Of a stretch of DNA of 64,000 nt, positions 21,924-30,373 are shown one piece after another. The notes below the pieces were generated by a model. That model saw only the letters and a list, made by a program, of their open reading frames with translations, was not told the DNA's origin and made no database searches. The translations under genes were made by a program, and so were the position numbers. Source of the stretch: Thermodesulfovibrio sp. 3462-1 (GTDB taxonomy: Bacteria > Nitrospirota > Thermodesulfovibrionia > Thermodesulfovibrionales > Thermodesulfovibrionaceae); the NCBI RefSeq assembly GCF_040451425.1, contig NZ_CP144374.1, forward strand, positions 1 through 64,000, in the 5' to 3' direction. Numbering within the stretch: the first letter of the stretch is position 1; each line of letters begins with the position of its first letter.

Positions 21924-23741
21924 ATGTTGAAACAGTATCTTTCTGGTAATGAAGCAATTGCTTATGGATTGATTCATGCTGGAGTAAGATTTATCACAGG
22001 CTATCCCGGAACTCCTTCAAGTGAGATAATTCCAACAGCACAAAATATTGTTAAAGAGAAGTCATTGAATGCCTTTGTTGACTGGGCAGTTAACGAAAAA
22101 GTAGCCTATGAAGTAGCCTATGGAGCTTGCCTTGCAAATATAAAAAGTGCTGTCACAATGAAGCAGGTAGGTCTTAATGTGGCAATGGATCCATTTATGA
22201 ATTCTGCTTATGTTGGAACAGTAGCAGGATTTGTAGTAATAAGTGTTGATGACCCTGGTCCTCATGCATCTCAAACAGAGCAGGATAGCCGTTTTATGGC
22301 AATGGCAGCAAAGATTCCAGTTTTAGATCCTTCAACTGTAGAGGAAGCTTATGATTTTGCAAAGAAAGCAATTGAATTAAGCGAAAAATACAGCATACCA
22401 GTTATGCTCCGAAGCACTACAAGAATTTCTCATGGAAGAGCAGTGGTGCAGATAGAGGAAGAAGTTGTAGGGTTGGATTTAAATCCTGTTTTTAAAACAT
22501 CAAAAGAATGGTCAAAAAACTTAAGCAGATTTGCTGCAACACCAAAGCAAAGGCTCGAACTTCACAGGATTTTAAACAAAAAAATTGATGAGATTGCAGA
22601 GAGAAACAAACCTCAGCTGTTTTTCAGTGGAGACATTCTCATTCTTTCAAGTGGTGCTGTATTTGCATATCTTTATGAACTCATTGAAGAATATGGGTTA
22701 AATGACAAAGTTACTCTTGCAAAATTTGATATTCCCTATCCTTTGTCAAAGGAAATGATTAATTTTAATAGAAATTTCAATCGCATTGTTACTGTTGAAG
22801 AATCCTATCCTTTAATTGAGTTACAGCTTGATACAGAGGGAAGAAGAAATGGGATTGTCCCTAAGCAAGGAGAGCTTACACCAGAGGTTTGTGAGGAAAT
22901 TCTTGAGAAATTTGGCTTGATTAAAAGGAGAAAAACATTCACTGTCCCTCCGCTTAAGAGACCTTCTCTTTGTCCTGGTTGTGCTCACAGAGCAGCTCTT
23001 TTTGCAGTGAAAAAAGTATTTGGTAAAAAAGCAATATATGCTGGAGACATTGGTTGCTACACCCTTGCACTTAATTTTGGAGTTACTGATACAGTTTTGA
23101 ATATGGGAGCGAGTATTTCTTTTGGTTTTGCCTTCAGAAAAGCTTTTGAGCTGGGACAGAAAGAGCAGGATGTTGTTTCAATAATTGGTGATTCAACTTT
23201 TTTCCATTCAGGCATTCCACCATTAATTGATGCAGTACACTATAGAGTGCCTTTTTTAGTTGTAATTCTTGATAATCAAACAGTTGCTATGACAGGAAAT
23301 CAGAAGACTCTCTCTGATGAATTCAGCTCTTCCGGTGAGCCTGTAATGCCAATTGTTATTGAAAATCTTGTAAAAGCTATAGGAGTTAACTTTGTTCATG
23401 TTGTAGATCCCTATGATTTTGATATTTCAATAAAAACTCTTAAGGAGGCAAAAAAAGTTCTTAAGAAAAAAGAACCTGCGGTGATTGTATTCAGGCATCC
23501 ATGCATTAATACAAAAGAAGGACTTAGTGCTAATCCAAAGTATAATGTTCAGATTTCTAAGGAACTATGTAAAGGATGTAGAATTTGCACCGTAGAATTT
23601 GAATGTCCTGCAATAATTTTTAATGAAGATGAAGGCAGGGCAGAGATTGATAAAATCCTTTGCATAGGTTGCGGATGTTGTATTCATGTATGTCCTGCAA
23701 AGGCAATAGTTTATTTTAAAGGTTGGAATGAATTGCAATGA
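21924..23741 (+). CDS. iorA: Indolepyruvate:ferredoxin oxidoreductase alpha subunit
   Basis: Catalytic subunit of the thiamine-diphosphate enzyme that oxidatively decarboxylates aryl-pyruvates to aryl-acetyl-CoA, passing electrons to ferredoxin. The product (605 residues from the chosen ATG) has the pyrimidine-binding domain (GYPGTPSSEI), the TPP-binding domain (GDSTFFHSGIPPL, LDNQTVAMTGNQ) and two C-terminal [4Fe-4S] motifs, CKGCRICTVEFECP and CIGCGCCIHVCP. The ATG at 21924 starts the usual MLKQYLSGNEAIAYG; a TTG at 21879 would add 15 unlikely residues. Overlaps iorB by 4 bases. With the following ligase it suggests aryl-acid/amino-acid fermentation or its reverse. Confidence 0.95.
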   Translation: MLKQYLSGNEAIAYGLIHAGVRFITGYPGTPSSEIIPTAQNIVKEKSLNAFVDWAVNEKVAYEVAYGACLANIKSAVTMKQVGLNVAMDPFMNSAYVGTVAGFVVISVDDPGPHASQTEQDSRFMAMAAKIPVLDPSTVEEAYDFAKKAIELSEKYSIPVMLRSTTRISHGRAVVQIEEEVVGLDLNPVFKTSKEWSKNLSRFAATPKQRLELHRILNKKIDEIAERNKPQLFFSGDILILSSGAVFAYLYELIEEYGLNDKVTLAKFDIPYPLSKEMINFNRNFNRIVTVEESYPLIELQLDTEGRRNGIVPKQGELTPEVCEEILEKFGLIKRRKTFTVPPLKRPSLCPGCAHRAALFAVKKVFGKKAIYAGDIGCYTLALNFGVTDTVLNMGASISFGFAFRKAFELGQKEQDVVSIIGDSTFFHSGIPPLIDAVHYRVPFLVVILDNQTVAMTGNQKTLSDEFSSSGEPVMPIVIENLVKAIGVNFVHVVDPYDFDISIKTLKEAKKVLKKKEPAVIVFRHPCINTKEGLSANPKYNVQISKELCKGCRICTVEFECPAIIFNEDEGRAEIDKILCIGCGCCIHVCPAKAIVYFKGWNELQ

Positions 23742-24181
23742 AACTGGTCATAGTTGGAAAAGGTGGACAGGGTGTCATATTTTTTTCAAAGATGATTGCC
23801 AAAGCTGCAATTAAAAAGGCAGTTATGGTCCGCTCCACAGAAATAAAGGGAATGGCTAAAAAGGGTGGCGTAGTTGAGATTCAGATGAAAATAGGTGAAG
23901 GAATGAGCGGGACTGTAAGAAGAGGCAGTGCTGATATGGTGATTCTTTTAAGTGAGGATTTGTTAGATTATGCAAGAAGTTTCGGTGATAAAATCTTCAT
24001 TTTTAGCAAAGAAGAAATACAAAAAGCAATGACTTCTGTGCCAGTGCGTTATGTTAATACTTTTCTGCTTGGAGTATTTGTTCAGAAAACAAAATTATTC
24101 AGTTGTGATGACTTTATAAGTATTCTCGATGATGAAAATAAAAAATCCTTTATAAAGGGGTGCGAATATGTTCAATCTTGA
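23738..24181 (+). CDS. iorB: Indolepyruvate:ferredoxin oxidoreductase beta subunit
   Basis: The gamma-type partner subunit of IorA, with the opening GKGGQGVIFFSKMIAKAA and the family motif STEIKGMAKKGGVVEIQM. At 147 residues it is shorter than the common 190-200; the missing part is C-terminal, and the sequence simply ends at a stop 10 codons into the next gene's start region, so this may be a natural short form. Its start overlaps the iorA stop (ATGA) and its end overlaps the ligase gene by 14 bases: a tightly coupled operon. Confidence 0.9.
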   Translation: MKLVIVGKGGQGVIFFSKMIAKAAIKKAVMVRSTEIKGMAKKGGVVEIQMKIGEGMSGTVRRGSADMVILLSEDLLDYARSFGDKIFIFSKEEIQKAMTSVPVRYVNTFLLGVFVQKTKLFSCDDFISILDDENKKSFIKGCEYVQS

Positions 24182-25445
24182 AAAAGAAACACTACCAAGA
24201 CAAGAGATCGAAAAAATTCAACTTACAGGACTTAGAAAAACTTTAAAATATCTTAAAAATTCAAAGTCAAAACTTAAGGAAAAATATAAACACATTGAGC
24301 CAGAAGATATAAAAAGCCTTGATGATCTAAAATTTCTTCCTTTTACAACAAAGGATGAGTTAAGAGATTGTTATCCCTTTGAACATATAGCTCGTGATGT
24401 TTCAGAGTGTGCAAGAATGCATATGAGCTCTGGAACAACAGGAATTCCAGTGATAAATGCAATGACAAAAGGAGACATTGCACAATGGGCAGAGATAATG
24501 GCAAGGTGTCTCAGTTGTGCTGGTCTTACTGAAAAGGATAGAATTCAGATAATGCCTTCCTTTGGACTTTTCAATGGCGGCTTTGGTTTTCACTACGGAG
24601 CTGAGCTTCTTGGTTGTTTTATTGTTCCTGCAGGCGCAGGAAGGTCTTTAATGCAGCTTAAACTTATTAAAGAGCTTGAAGTTACTGCTATAGGAGCAAT
24701 TGCTTCTTATCCTGCAAGGCTTATTGAAGTTGCTCGTGAAGCTGGATTTGATTTTAGAGAAACTAAGCTCAGAGTTGCCATACTTGGTGCTGAAACATGG
24801 TCAGATGAATACAGGCGCAGGATTGAAGATGACATGGGAGTAAAAACCTTTGACATAATTGGACTTACTGAAACAGGTGGAGTTGGCCTTGGAATTGATT
24901 GTCCTGCACGGGCAGGAATTCATGTATGGGAAGACCATTATATTGTTGAGATTATCCATCCTGAAACAGGAGAGCCATTGCCTCAGGGGCAGGAAGGAGA
25001 AATGGTTATAACAACTCTTACTCGTGAAGGATTGCCATTAATCAGATATCGCACAAGAGACATATCGAGTATTTTATCTTATGAAAAATGTGATTGCGGA
25101 AGAACTCATGTTCGTGTAAGCAGAATTCGAGGAAGAACTGATGACATGCTCAAGGTTAAAGGAGTTAATTTTTATCCTTCACAGGTTGAACAGATTTTGC
25201 TTAAATACAAAGGTCTTTCTCCATATTACCAGCTTGTCATAGAAACAGTAAAAGGCAAGGATGAAATGACAATTATTATCGAAAAAGCAGACAATGGGAT
25301 TACACAAAAAGAACTTGAACATCTTGATCTTGAATTGTATGACTTTTTAGGCTTTCACAGTAAAATTCAGGTTGTTCCAGAGGGAACAATTCAAAGAGTT
25401 CCTGGCAAGGCAGTAAGAATTATAGACAAGAGAAAGAAATTTTAA
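24168..25445 (+). CDS. paaK: Phenylacetate-CoA ligase family enzyme
   Basis: An AMP-forming acyl/aryl-CoA ligase of 425 residues: P-loop-like SSGTTGIPVINAMT, the ANL motifs TETGGVGLGIDC and RTRDISSIL, and the C-terminal domain with GRTDDMLKVKGVNFYPSQVE and a late VPGKAVRI holding the catalytic Lys. The arrangement iorA-iorB-paaK is known from several anaerobes and links aryl-pyruvate oxidation with aryl-acetate/aryl-acetyl-CoA interconversion and ATP. The exact acid used is not established by sequence. A parS-like site starts at the base after its stop codon. Confidence 0.92.
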   Translation: MFNLEKETLPRQEIEKIQLTGLRKTLKYLKNSKSKLKEKYKHIEPEDIKSLDDLKFLPFTTKDELRDCYPFEHIARDVSECARMHMSSGTTGIPVINAMTKGDIAQWAEIMARCLSCAGLTEKDRIQIMPSFGLFNGGFGFHYGAELLGCFIVPAGAGRSLMQLKLIKELEVTAIGAIASYPARLIEVAREAGFDFRETKLRVAILGAETWSDEYRRRIEDDMGVKTFDIIGLTETGGVGLGIDCPARAGIHVWEDHYIVEIIHPETGEPLPQGQEGEMVITTLTREGLPLIRYRTRDISSILSYEKCDCGRTHVRVSRIRGRTDDMLKVKGVNFYPSQVEQILLKYKGLSPYYQLVIETVKGKDEMTIIIEKADNGITQKELEHLDLELYDFLGFHSKIQVVPEGTIQRVPGKAVRIIDKRKKF

Positions 25446-25461
25446 TGTTCCACGTGGAACA
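25446..25461. promoter_or_regulatory. parS-like ParB-binding site 1
   Basis: TGTTCCACGTGGAACA is a perfect 16-base palindrome of the chromosomal parS class (the form known from pseudomonads; Bacillus uses TGTTTCACGTGAAACA). It lies just after the paaK stop, about 25 kb from dnaA, where parS sites usually cluster. A second site is at 29018. Confidence 0.85.
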
Positions 25462-25508
25462 TTTTTAAGAATGCCTGAGAAGTTGAAGGCGCTGACAATG
25501 TTGACGCA

Positions 25509-26216
25509 ATGACAGCAAATAAAATTTTAAATTCTCTTTATAAAGTAACAAAGCAGGTTATTAAAGGCTTAACTCTTAAAGAAAGAGCAGAGGCTGTTGC
25601 TAAACTTTGTGTTGAAGAACTCAATTTAAAGCTTTGCTGGATTGGTAAAAAGCAGAAGGATGGCTCTGTAAGTGTTTTTGTTCAATATCCTCCTGAGCAT
25701 CCATATCCAGGAAAGATAAAGGTAAGATGGGATGAATCTGAATACGGATCAGGTCCTACTGGGAAAGCAATAAGATTTAAAACATATCAGGTTCTTCAAG
25801 ATATAGAATCATCTCAGTATAAACTTTGGCTTTCAACTGCTAAAAAATATGGTTTTAAGTCATCAGCTTCTTTCCCAATTATAGCTGATGGAGAAGTTTT
25901 TGGAGCTTTGAATTTATATGCTAACAAGAAAAATTTTTTTAATTCTAAGATAATTGAAGCTTTTGTCTCCTTTAGTGAAATTCTTGGTATTGCCTTCAGA
26001 AATGCTCTCTTCTTTGAGCAGTCAATTGATAGATTGAATAAGATTACAGCTTTAAGAAATATTGATCTGTCAATAATTTCAAGCTTTGATATAAGAGTTA
26101 TCTATGATGTCTTTATTAATGCAGCCGTTAATTTATTGAATATAGATGCTGTAAGCATCCTTATTTTTGATGAAGCAACACAGGAACTTTATTTCAAAGT
26201 CAAAGAGGCTTATTAA
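25509..26216 (+). CDS. GAF-domain sensor, N-terminal part of a frameshifted GAF-GAF-HD-GYP gene
   Basis: A 235-codon frame with a complete GAF domain (about 20-165, with WIGKKQKDGS, GPTGKAIRF and FGALNLYANK) and the first half of a second GAF (from about 175, ending FKVKEAY). It stops at TAA 26214-26216. The continuation of the second GAF (LLNDEFKKQRIKIGQF) is found in another frame starting at about 26207, so a single-base deletion or sequencing error probably cut one gene of roughly 530 codons in two. The start at ATG 25509 has no strong ribosome site. GAF domains bind small ligands and here would control the HD-GYP output. Confidence 0.7.
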   Translation: MTANKILNSLYKVTKQVIKGLTLKERAEAVAKLCVEELNLKLCWIGKKQKDGSVSVFVQYPPEHPYPGKIKVRWDESEYGSGPTGKAIRFKTYQVLQDIESSQYKLWLSTAKKYGFKSSASFPIIADGEVFGALNLYANKKNFFNSKIIEAFVSFSEILGIAFRNALFFEQSIDRLNKITALRNIDLSIISSFDIRVIYDVFINAAVNLLNIDAVSILIFDEATQELYFKVKEAY

Positions 26217-26311
26217 ATGATGAATTTAAAAAGCAGAGAATAAAAATAGGACAGTTTATTCCTGGAAAAGCAGCCAGAGAAAGAAAAATTTTAAAAGTAA
26301 GCCAACAAGAA

Positions 26312-27109
26312 ATGGATGAACCCTTAAGAAAAATGCTTATGCAAATGCAAGGTTTTGAAGACTACTATGTTTGTCCAATGATATCCAAGGGAAGGCTTCT
26401 GGGAGTAGTTGAATTTTTTCAGAGAAAAAAATTAAATCATGATGAAGAGTGGTTTAATTTTTTAGAAACATTGACAGGACAAATTTCAATAGCAGTGGAA
26501 AATGCAAACATTTTGTCTGAGATTCAGAGTGCAAAAGAAGATCTTCTTTTAGCTTATGACCAAACTATTGAAGCCCTTTCTTTTGCTCTTGATTTAAGGG
26601 ACAAGGAGACAGAAGGACATTCTCAAAGAGTTACAGAGCTTACAGTAAAAATTGCTGAAAAATTTAGAATAAAAGGTGAAAAACTTAGATATGTGAGATG
26701 GGGAGCCTTGCTTCATGATATCGGAAAACTTGGAATTCCTGATAATATTCTTCTTAAGCCAGGTCCTTTAAGTTCAGAGGAATGGGAAATTATGAAAAAA
26801 CATCCTGAATACGGATATAATATGCTCAGCCGCGTTGAATATCTTTTGCCTGCTCTTGAAATTCTGCTTTATCATCATGAAAAATGGGATGGCTCAGGAT
26901 ATCCAAGAGGGCTTAAGGGCAAAGAAATACCTCTTTCTGCAAGAATATTTGCAGTGGTAGATGTATGGGATGCTTTAACAAATGAAAGACCTTACAGACC
27001 TGCATGGAGCAAAGAAAGAGCTTTGCAGTATATTGTTTCTCAATCAGGTATTCATTTTGATCCAGAGGTTGTTAAGATTTTTTTAGAAATAATGCAGAAT
27101 AAAATTTGA
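26312..27109 (+). CDS. HD-GYP phosphohydrolase, C-terminal part of the frameshifted gene
   Basis: A 265-codon frame with the rest of the second GAF domain (YYVCPMISKGRLLGVVEFF) followed by an HD-GYP domain: HDIGKLGIPDNILLKPG (HD metal ligands), HHEKWDGSGYPRGLKG (the GYP signature) and VVDVWDALTNERPYRPA. HD-GYP domains usually hydrolyse cyclic di-GMP. The ATG at 26312 is only the first Met in the open frame, which really opens near 26205 and joins the upstream GAF gene after a frameshift. A terminator follows at 27163. If the frameshift is real, the phosphodiesterase part could be expressed separately or lost. Confidence 0.75.
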   Translation: MDEPLRKMLMQMQGFEDYYVCPMISKGRLLGVVEFFQRKKLNHDEEWFNFLETLTGQISIAVENANILSEIQSAKEDLLLAYDQTIEALSFALDLRDKETEGHSQRVTELTVKIAEKFRIKGEKLRYVRWGALLHDIGKLGIPDNILLKPGPLSSEEWEIMKKHPEYGYNMLSRVEYLLPALEILLYHHEKWDGSGYPRGLKGKEIPLSARIFAVVDVWDALTNERPYRPAWSKERALQYIVSQSGIHFDPEVVKIFLEIMQNKI

Positions 27110-27162
27110 CCTGAATTTGGAAAATATTTTAAAATTTTCAAGCTTGTCCTGAAGGATAAGTT

Positions 27163-27200
27163 AAAGCCATGAAGGTTCAGTAAGCTTTCATGGCTTTTTT
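27163..27200 (+). terminator. Rho-independent terminator
   Basis: Arms AAAGCCATGAA (27163-27173) and TTCATGGCTTT (27187-27197) pair perfectly and are followed by a run of T. It lies 50 bases after the HD-GYP frame and before the tonB-like gene, so it ends the upstream transcript. Confidence 0.85.
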
Positions 27201-27227
27201 GTTTTAAAAAAGTTTTTCAGATAAGAG

Positions 27228-27902
27228 ATGAAAATACTTTATGTAAATAAATTGCAGTATTTCATTTTGCTGTCTATTTTTTTACATATTTTGTTTTTTA
27301 TTACACTTTCAAGTTTTGCCAGGTTAAACCAGGAACGCCAGGCAGTTGAAATTTTCATAATAAATGAAGAGTTACAAAAAAGTCATGAAACTTTAAGCAT
27401 GCCTAATGTGCCTCACAAAAAAACATTGAAAGCATTTGCGCCTTTATTGAAAAAACAATCAACTGTTGAATCTAAGAAGGATGCGCCAGTTGATAATTCT
27501 AAAACAGAAAAAACTATGGTTATTGAGCCTGCATCATCAAATCAAACTACAGCAACCACAGGTTCAGGCAGTTTGAGTTCTGCAGATCATTCAACAACAG
27601 AAAAAACTGGAGTGATTGATACAGAATTTGGAACAGCTTATGGTCCAAAATTTATTCACAGAGCAATTCCTGTATATCCACAGATTGCAAGAAGACTTGG
27701 CAAGGAAGGAAGAGTTATTTTAAGGCTTACTCTTAATGAAAAGGGAGAACTTATAAACATTGAAGTCATACAAGGAGCTCCGTATGGATTTACAGAATCT
27801 GCTGTTGAAGCAGTAAAAAAATCAAAATTTTCACCTGCCACTAAAAATGGTAAACCAGTCCCCTGCCGAGCCATCCTTCCTGTAAGATTTGTCTTAAAAT
27901 AG
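27228..27902 (+). CDS. TonB-like energy-transducing protein
   Basis: A 224-residue protein with one N-terminal membrane anchor (about 10-32), a Ser/Thr/Lys-rich periplasmic spacer (40-130) and a C-terminal TonB domain (about 135-224) with IPVYPQIARRLGKEGRVILRLTLNEKGEL and AVEAVKKSKFSPA. TonB couples the proton-motive force, via ExbB-ExbD, to outer-membrane receptors, which implies a diderm envelope. The spacer is not strongly Pro-rich. ExbB/ExbD are not nearby. An alternative role is as a TonB-domain envelope protein without receptor coupling. Confidence 0.88.
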   Translation: MKILYVNKLQYFILLSIFLHILFFITLSSFARLNQERQAVEIFIINEELQKSHETLSMPNVPHKKTLKAFAPLLKKQSTVESKKDAPVDNSKTEKTMVIEPASSNQTTATTGSGSLSSADHSTTEKTGVIDTEFGTAYGPKFIHRAIPVYPQIARRLGKEGRVILRLTLNEKGELINIEVIQGAPYGFTESAVEAVKKSKFSPATKNGKPVPCRAILPVRFVLK

Positions 27903-28034
27903 CAATATTTTTTAATGTTGGAATTTCTCAGAGATTCCTTGCACCTAAGGACAGTTTAAGTTCAGGTAAAATATTTGGAAATATTACTGATTTTTTTGTA
28001 AACTAAATAAACAATCAATGATTCAGGAGGTATT

Positions 28035-29198
28035 ATGCAGATTCAGTACTCTGAAAGGATCAGAACTTTGCCCCCTTATCTTTTTGCAGCAATTGATCAG
28101 ATGAAAAGAGAAGCTCTTTCAAAGGGAGCAGATTTAATTGATTTAAGCATTGGAGACCCTGATATTCCAACTCCTTCCCATATTGTAGAGGCAATGAAAA
28201 AAGCCGTAGAAAAACCAGAGCATCATAGATATCCAAGTTATGAAGGAATGTTTTCCTTCAGAAAAGCTGTTTCAGACTGGTATAAAACCAGGTTTAATGT
28301 TGAACTTGACCCAGAAAAGGAAGTTTTAAGTCTTATTGGTTCAAAAGAAGGCATTGGGCACATTCCTCTTGCCTTTGTTGATCCAGGAGATGTTGTTTTA
28401 GTGCCCAATCCAGGATATCCAGTTTATCCAGTTGGGACAAAGTTTGCAGGAGGTATTCCATATTTTATGCCTCTTAAAGAAGAGAAAGGATTTTTGCCAG
28501 ACCTTGACATTATTCCTGAAGATGTATGCAAAAAAGCAAAGCTTATGTTTATCAACTACCCTAACAATCCAACGGCTGCTGTAGCTGATGAAAATTTTTA
28601 TAAAAAAGTCGTTGAGTTTGCAAAAAAATATAATATTATTGTATGTCATGATGCAGCTTATTCTGAAGTTTATTATGAAGAAAAGCCTCTCAGCTTTATG
28701 CAGACAGAGGGAGCCAGGGAGGTTGGCATAGAGTTTCATTCTCTCTCAAAAACTTATAACATGACAGGATGGAGAATAGGATTTGCTGTTGGAAATAAAG
28801 ATATTCTTTCCGGGCTTGGTAAAGTTAAAACAAATCTTGACTCTGGTGTTTTTCAGGCAATTCAGGAGGCAAGTATAGTTGCTCTTCAGACAGATGATAG
28901 CTTTTTAAAAGGAATTAGAGATATTTTCAAAGAAAGGAGAGATATTCTATATGAAGGACTTAAAGCCGTAGGATTTGATGTTAAAAAGCCTATGGCAACC
29001 TTTTATCTGTGGGTGAAAGTTCCACGTGGAACAAATTCAATTGACTTTGTTGCAAAGCTTTTAAAGGAAGCTGAGGTTTTATGTACACCAGGAGTGGGAT
29101 TTGGTGAATATGGAGAAGGATACATAAGATTTGCCCTTACACAGTCTAAGGAAAGAATAAAAGAAGCGGTAGAAAGAATAAGGAGGCTTAAGCTGTGA
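28035..29198 (+). CDS. dapL: LL-diaminopimelate aminotransferase
   Basis: A class I/II PLP aminotransferase of 387 residues that makes LL-2,6-diaminopimelate directly from tetrahydrodipicolinate in lysine and peptidoglycan synthesis. Features are the YSERIRTLPPYLFAAID opening typical of DapL, GDPDIPTP, the NYPNNPTAA motif (cofactor Asn), HDAAYSEVYY, and SLSKTYNMTGWRIGFAVG with the Schiff-base Lys. GGAGG precedes the ATG. The coding sequence carries the second parS-like site (29018-29033). The stop overlaps the start of the yjbQ-like gene. Confidence 0.93.
   Translation: MQIQYSERIRTLPPYLFAAIDQMKREALSKGADLIDLSIGDPDIPTPSHIVEAMKKAVEKPEHHRYPSYEGMFSFRKAVSDWYKTRFNVELDPEKEVLSLIGSKEGIGHIPLAFVDPGDVVLVPNPGYPVYPVGTKFAGGIPYFMPLKEEKGFLPDLDIIPEDVCKKAKLMFINYPNNPTAAVADENFYKKVVEFAKKYNIIVCHDAAYSEVYYEEKPLSFMQTEGAREVGIEFHSLSKTYNMTGWRIGFAVGNKDILSGLGKVKTNLDSGVFQAIQEASIVALQTDDSFLKGIRDIFKERRDILYEGLKAVGFDVKKPMATFYLWVKVPRGTNSIDFVAKLLKEAEVLCTPGVGFGEYGEGYIRFALTQSKERIKEAVERIRRLKL
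29018..29033. promoter_or_regulatory. parS-like ParB-binding site 2 (inside dapL)
   Basis: AGTTCCACGTGGAACA differs from site 1 only in its first base; the inner 14 bases are a perfect palindrome. It is embedded in dapL codons for VPRGT. Two such sites 3.6 kb apart near dnaA are very unlikely by chance. Confidence 0.8.
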
Positions 29199-29596
29199 TG
29201 AAAACATTGACAGTAAAAACTTCTTCAAGAGAAGAATTCGTTGATATTACAGATGAAGTTGAAAAGACTGTTAGAGACAGTGGAATTAAAAACGGAGTGT
29301 GTTACCTATATGTTCCTCACACAACAGCAGGCATAACCATTAACGAAGGGGCTGATCCTTCAGTAAAAAAGGACATCATCAATGCATTAAAAAAGATTGC
29401 ACCCTATGGTGCAGGATATCTTCACATGGAAGGCAATGCAGACAGCCATATTAAAACAACAATCGTAGGTTCATCAGTGACTGTTTTTATTGAAGATGGT
29501 AATCTCCTTTTAGGACAGTGGCAGAGCATATTTTTCTGTGAGTTTGATGGACCAAGAACAAGAAAAGTTTATTTAAAAATAATTAAAGAGAATTAA
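29198..29596 (+). CDS. YjbQ/UPF0047 family protein (secondary thiamine-phosphate synthase type)
   Basis: A 132-residue single-domain protein with the family signature YVPHTTAGITINEGADPSV and the C-terminal LGQWQSIFFCEFDGPR. Family members form trimers and have weak thiamine-phosphate synthase activity; the physiological role is unclear. The ATG at 29198 is used, with AGGAGG upstream; a GTG at 29195 overlaps the dapL stop. Confidence 0.92.
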   Translation: MKTLTVKTSSREEFVDITDEVEKTVRDSGIKNGVCYLYVPHTTAGITINEGADPSVKKDIINALKKIAPYGAGYLHMEGNADSHIKTTIVGSSVTVFIEDGNLLLGQWQSIFFCEFDGPRTRKVYLKIIKEN

Positions 29597-29608
29597 AGAG
29601 GAGGAATA

Positions 29609-30373
29609 ATGTTAAACATTAATGCTATAGCTCCAGAGGAGCTTACAGAAGAATCAAAGTTTAAGTTTCGCTGTTATCCAGGCATTTCCTGTTACAAAAG
29701 CTGTTGTAAAAATATTGATATAATGCTAACTCCCTTTGACATAATGAGATTAAAAAATAGATTTGGTATTTCTTCAGGTGAGTTTTTAATGAAGTATACC
29801 TATGTTTTTATTGAACCAAAGAGCGGTTATCCATTTGTTTTTTTGAATAAAAATGATGATGAAGAAAAAACCTGCCCTTTTCTATGTGAGGCAGGATGTT
29901 CGGTTTATGAAGACAGGCCTGCTACATGCAGATATTATCCTATAGGACAGGTGTCTCTTAAAAAATTTGACTTTACAGATGGAATTACAGAGGAACATTA
30001 TTTTTTTGTTAAAGAGCCTCATTGCAAAGGCTTTAATGAAGACAGAGAATGGACAGTGGCTGAATGGAGAAAGGATCAAGGAGTTGACCTTTATGATGAT
30101 ATGAACAGAGGATGGAAGGAGCTTTTCTTTAAGAGAAATTTAAAACCTGAGCGACTTGATGAAAGAAAAGCTAAGGCTTTTTATATGGCTTGCTATGATA
30201 TTGATGCTTTCAGAAGATTTGTTTTTGAAAGTAGATTTCTTCAGGTTTTTGATGTTTCTGAGGAAAGAGTGGAAAAGATGAAGAAAGACGAAACAGAGTT
30301 AATGAATTTTGGATTTGACTATGTAAAATTTCTTTTGATGATTAAGGAGACGATGAAGTTAAAGCATAGTTGA
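29609..30373 (+). CDS. YkgJ-family cysteine-cluster protein
   Basis: A 254-residue protein with the Cys pattern of YkgJ/zinc- or iron-chelating proteins: CYPGISCYKSCC near the N-terminus, then CPFLCEAGCSVYEDRPATCRYYP, followed by a helical C-terminal region. The cysteines probably bind a metal or Fe-S cluster; the function is unknown. GAGGAGG precedes the ATG, 12 bases after yjbQ. It converges with rlmN, overlapping it by 15 bases. Confidence 0.85.
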   Translation: MLNINAIAPEELTEESKFKFRCYPGISCYKSCCKNIDIMLTPFDIMRLKNRFGISSGEFLMKYTYVFIEPKSGYPFVFLNKNDDEEKTCPFLCEAGCSVYEDRPATCRYYPIGQVSLKKFDFTDGITEEHYFFVKEPHCKGFNEDREWTVAEWRKDQGVDLYDDMNRGWKELFFKRNLKPERLDERKAKAFYMACYDIDAFRRFVFESRFLQVFDVSEERVEKMKKDETELMNFGFDYVKFLLMIKETMKLKHS

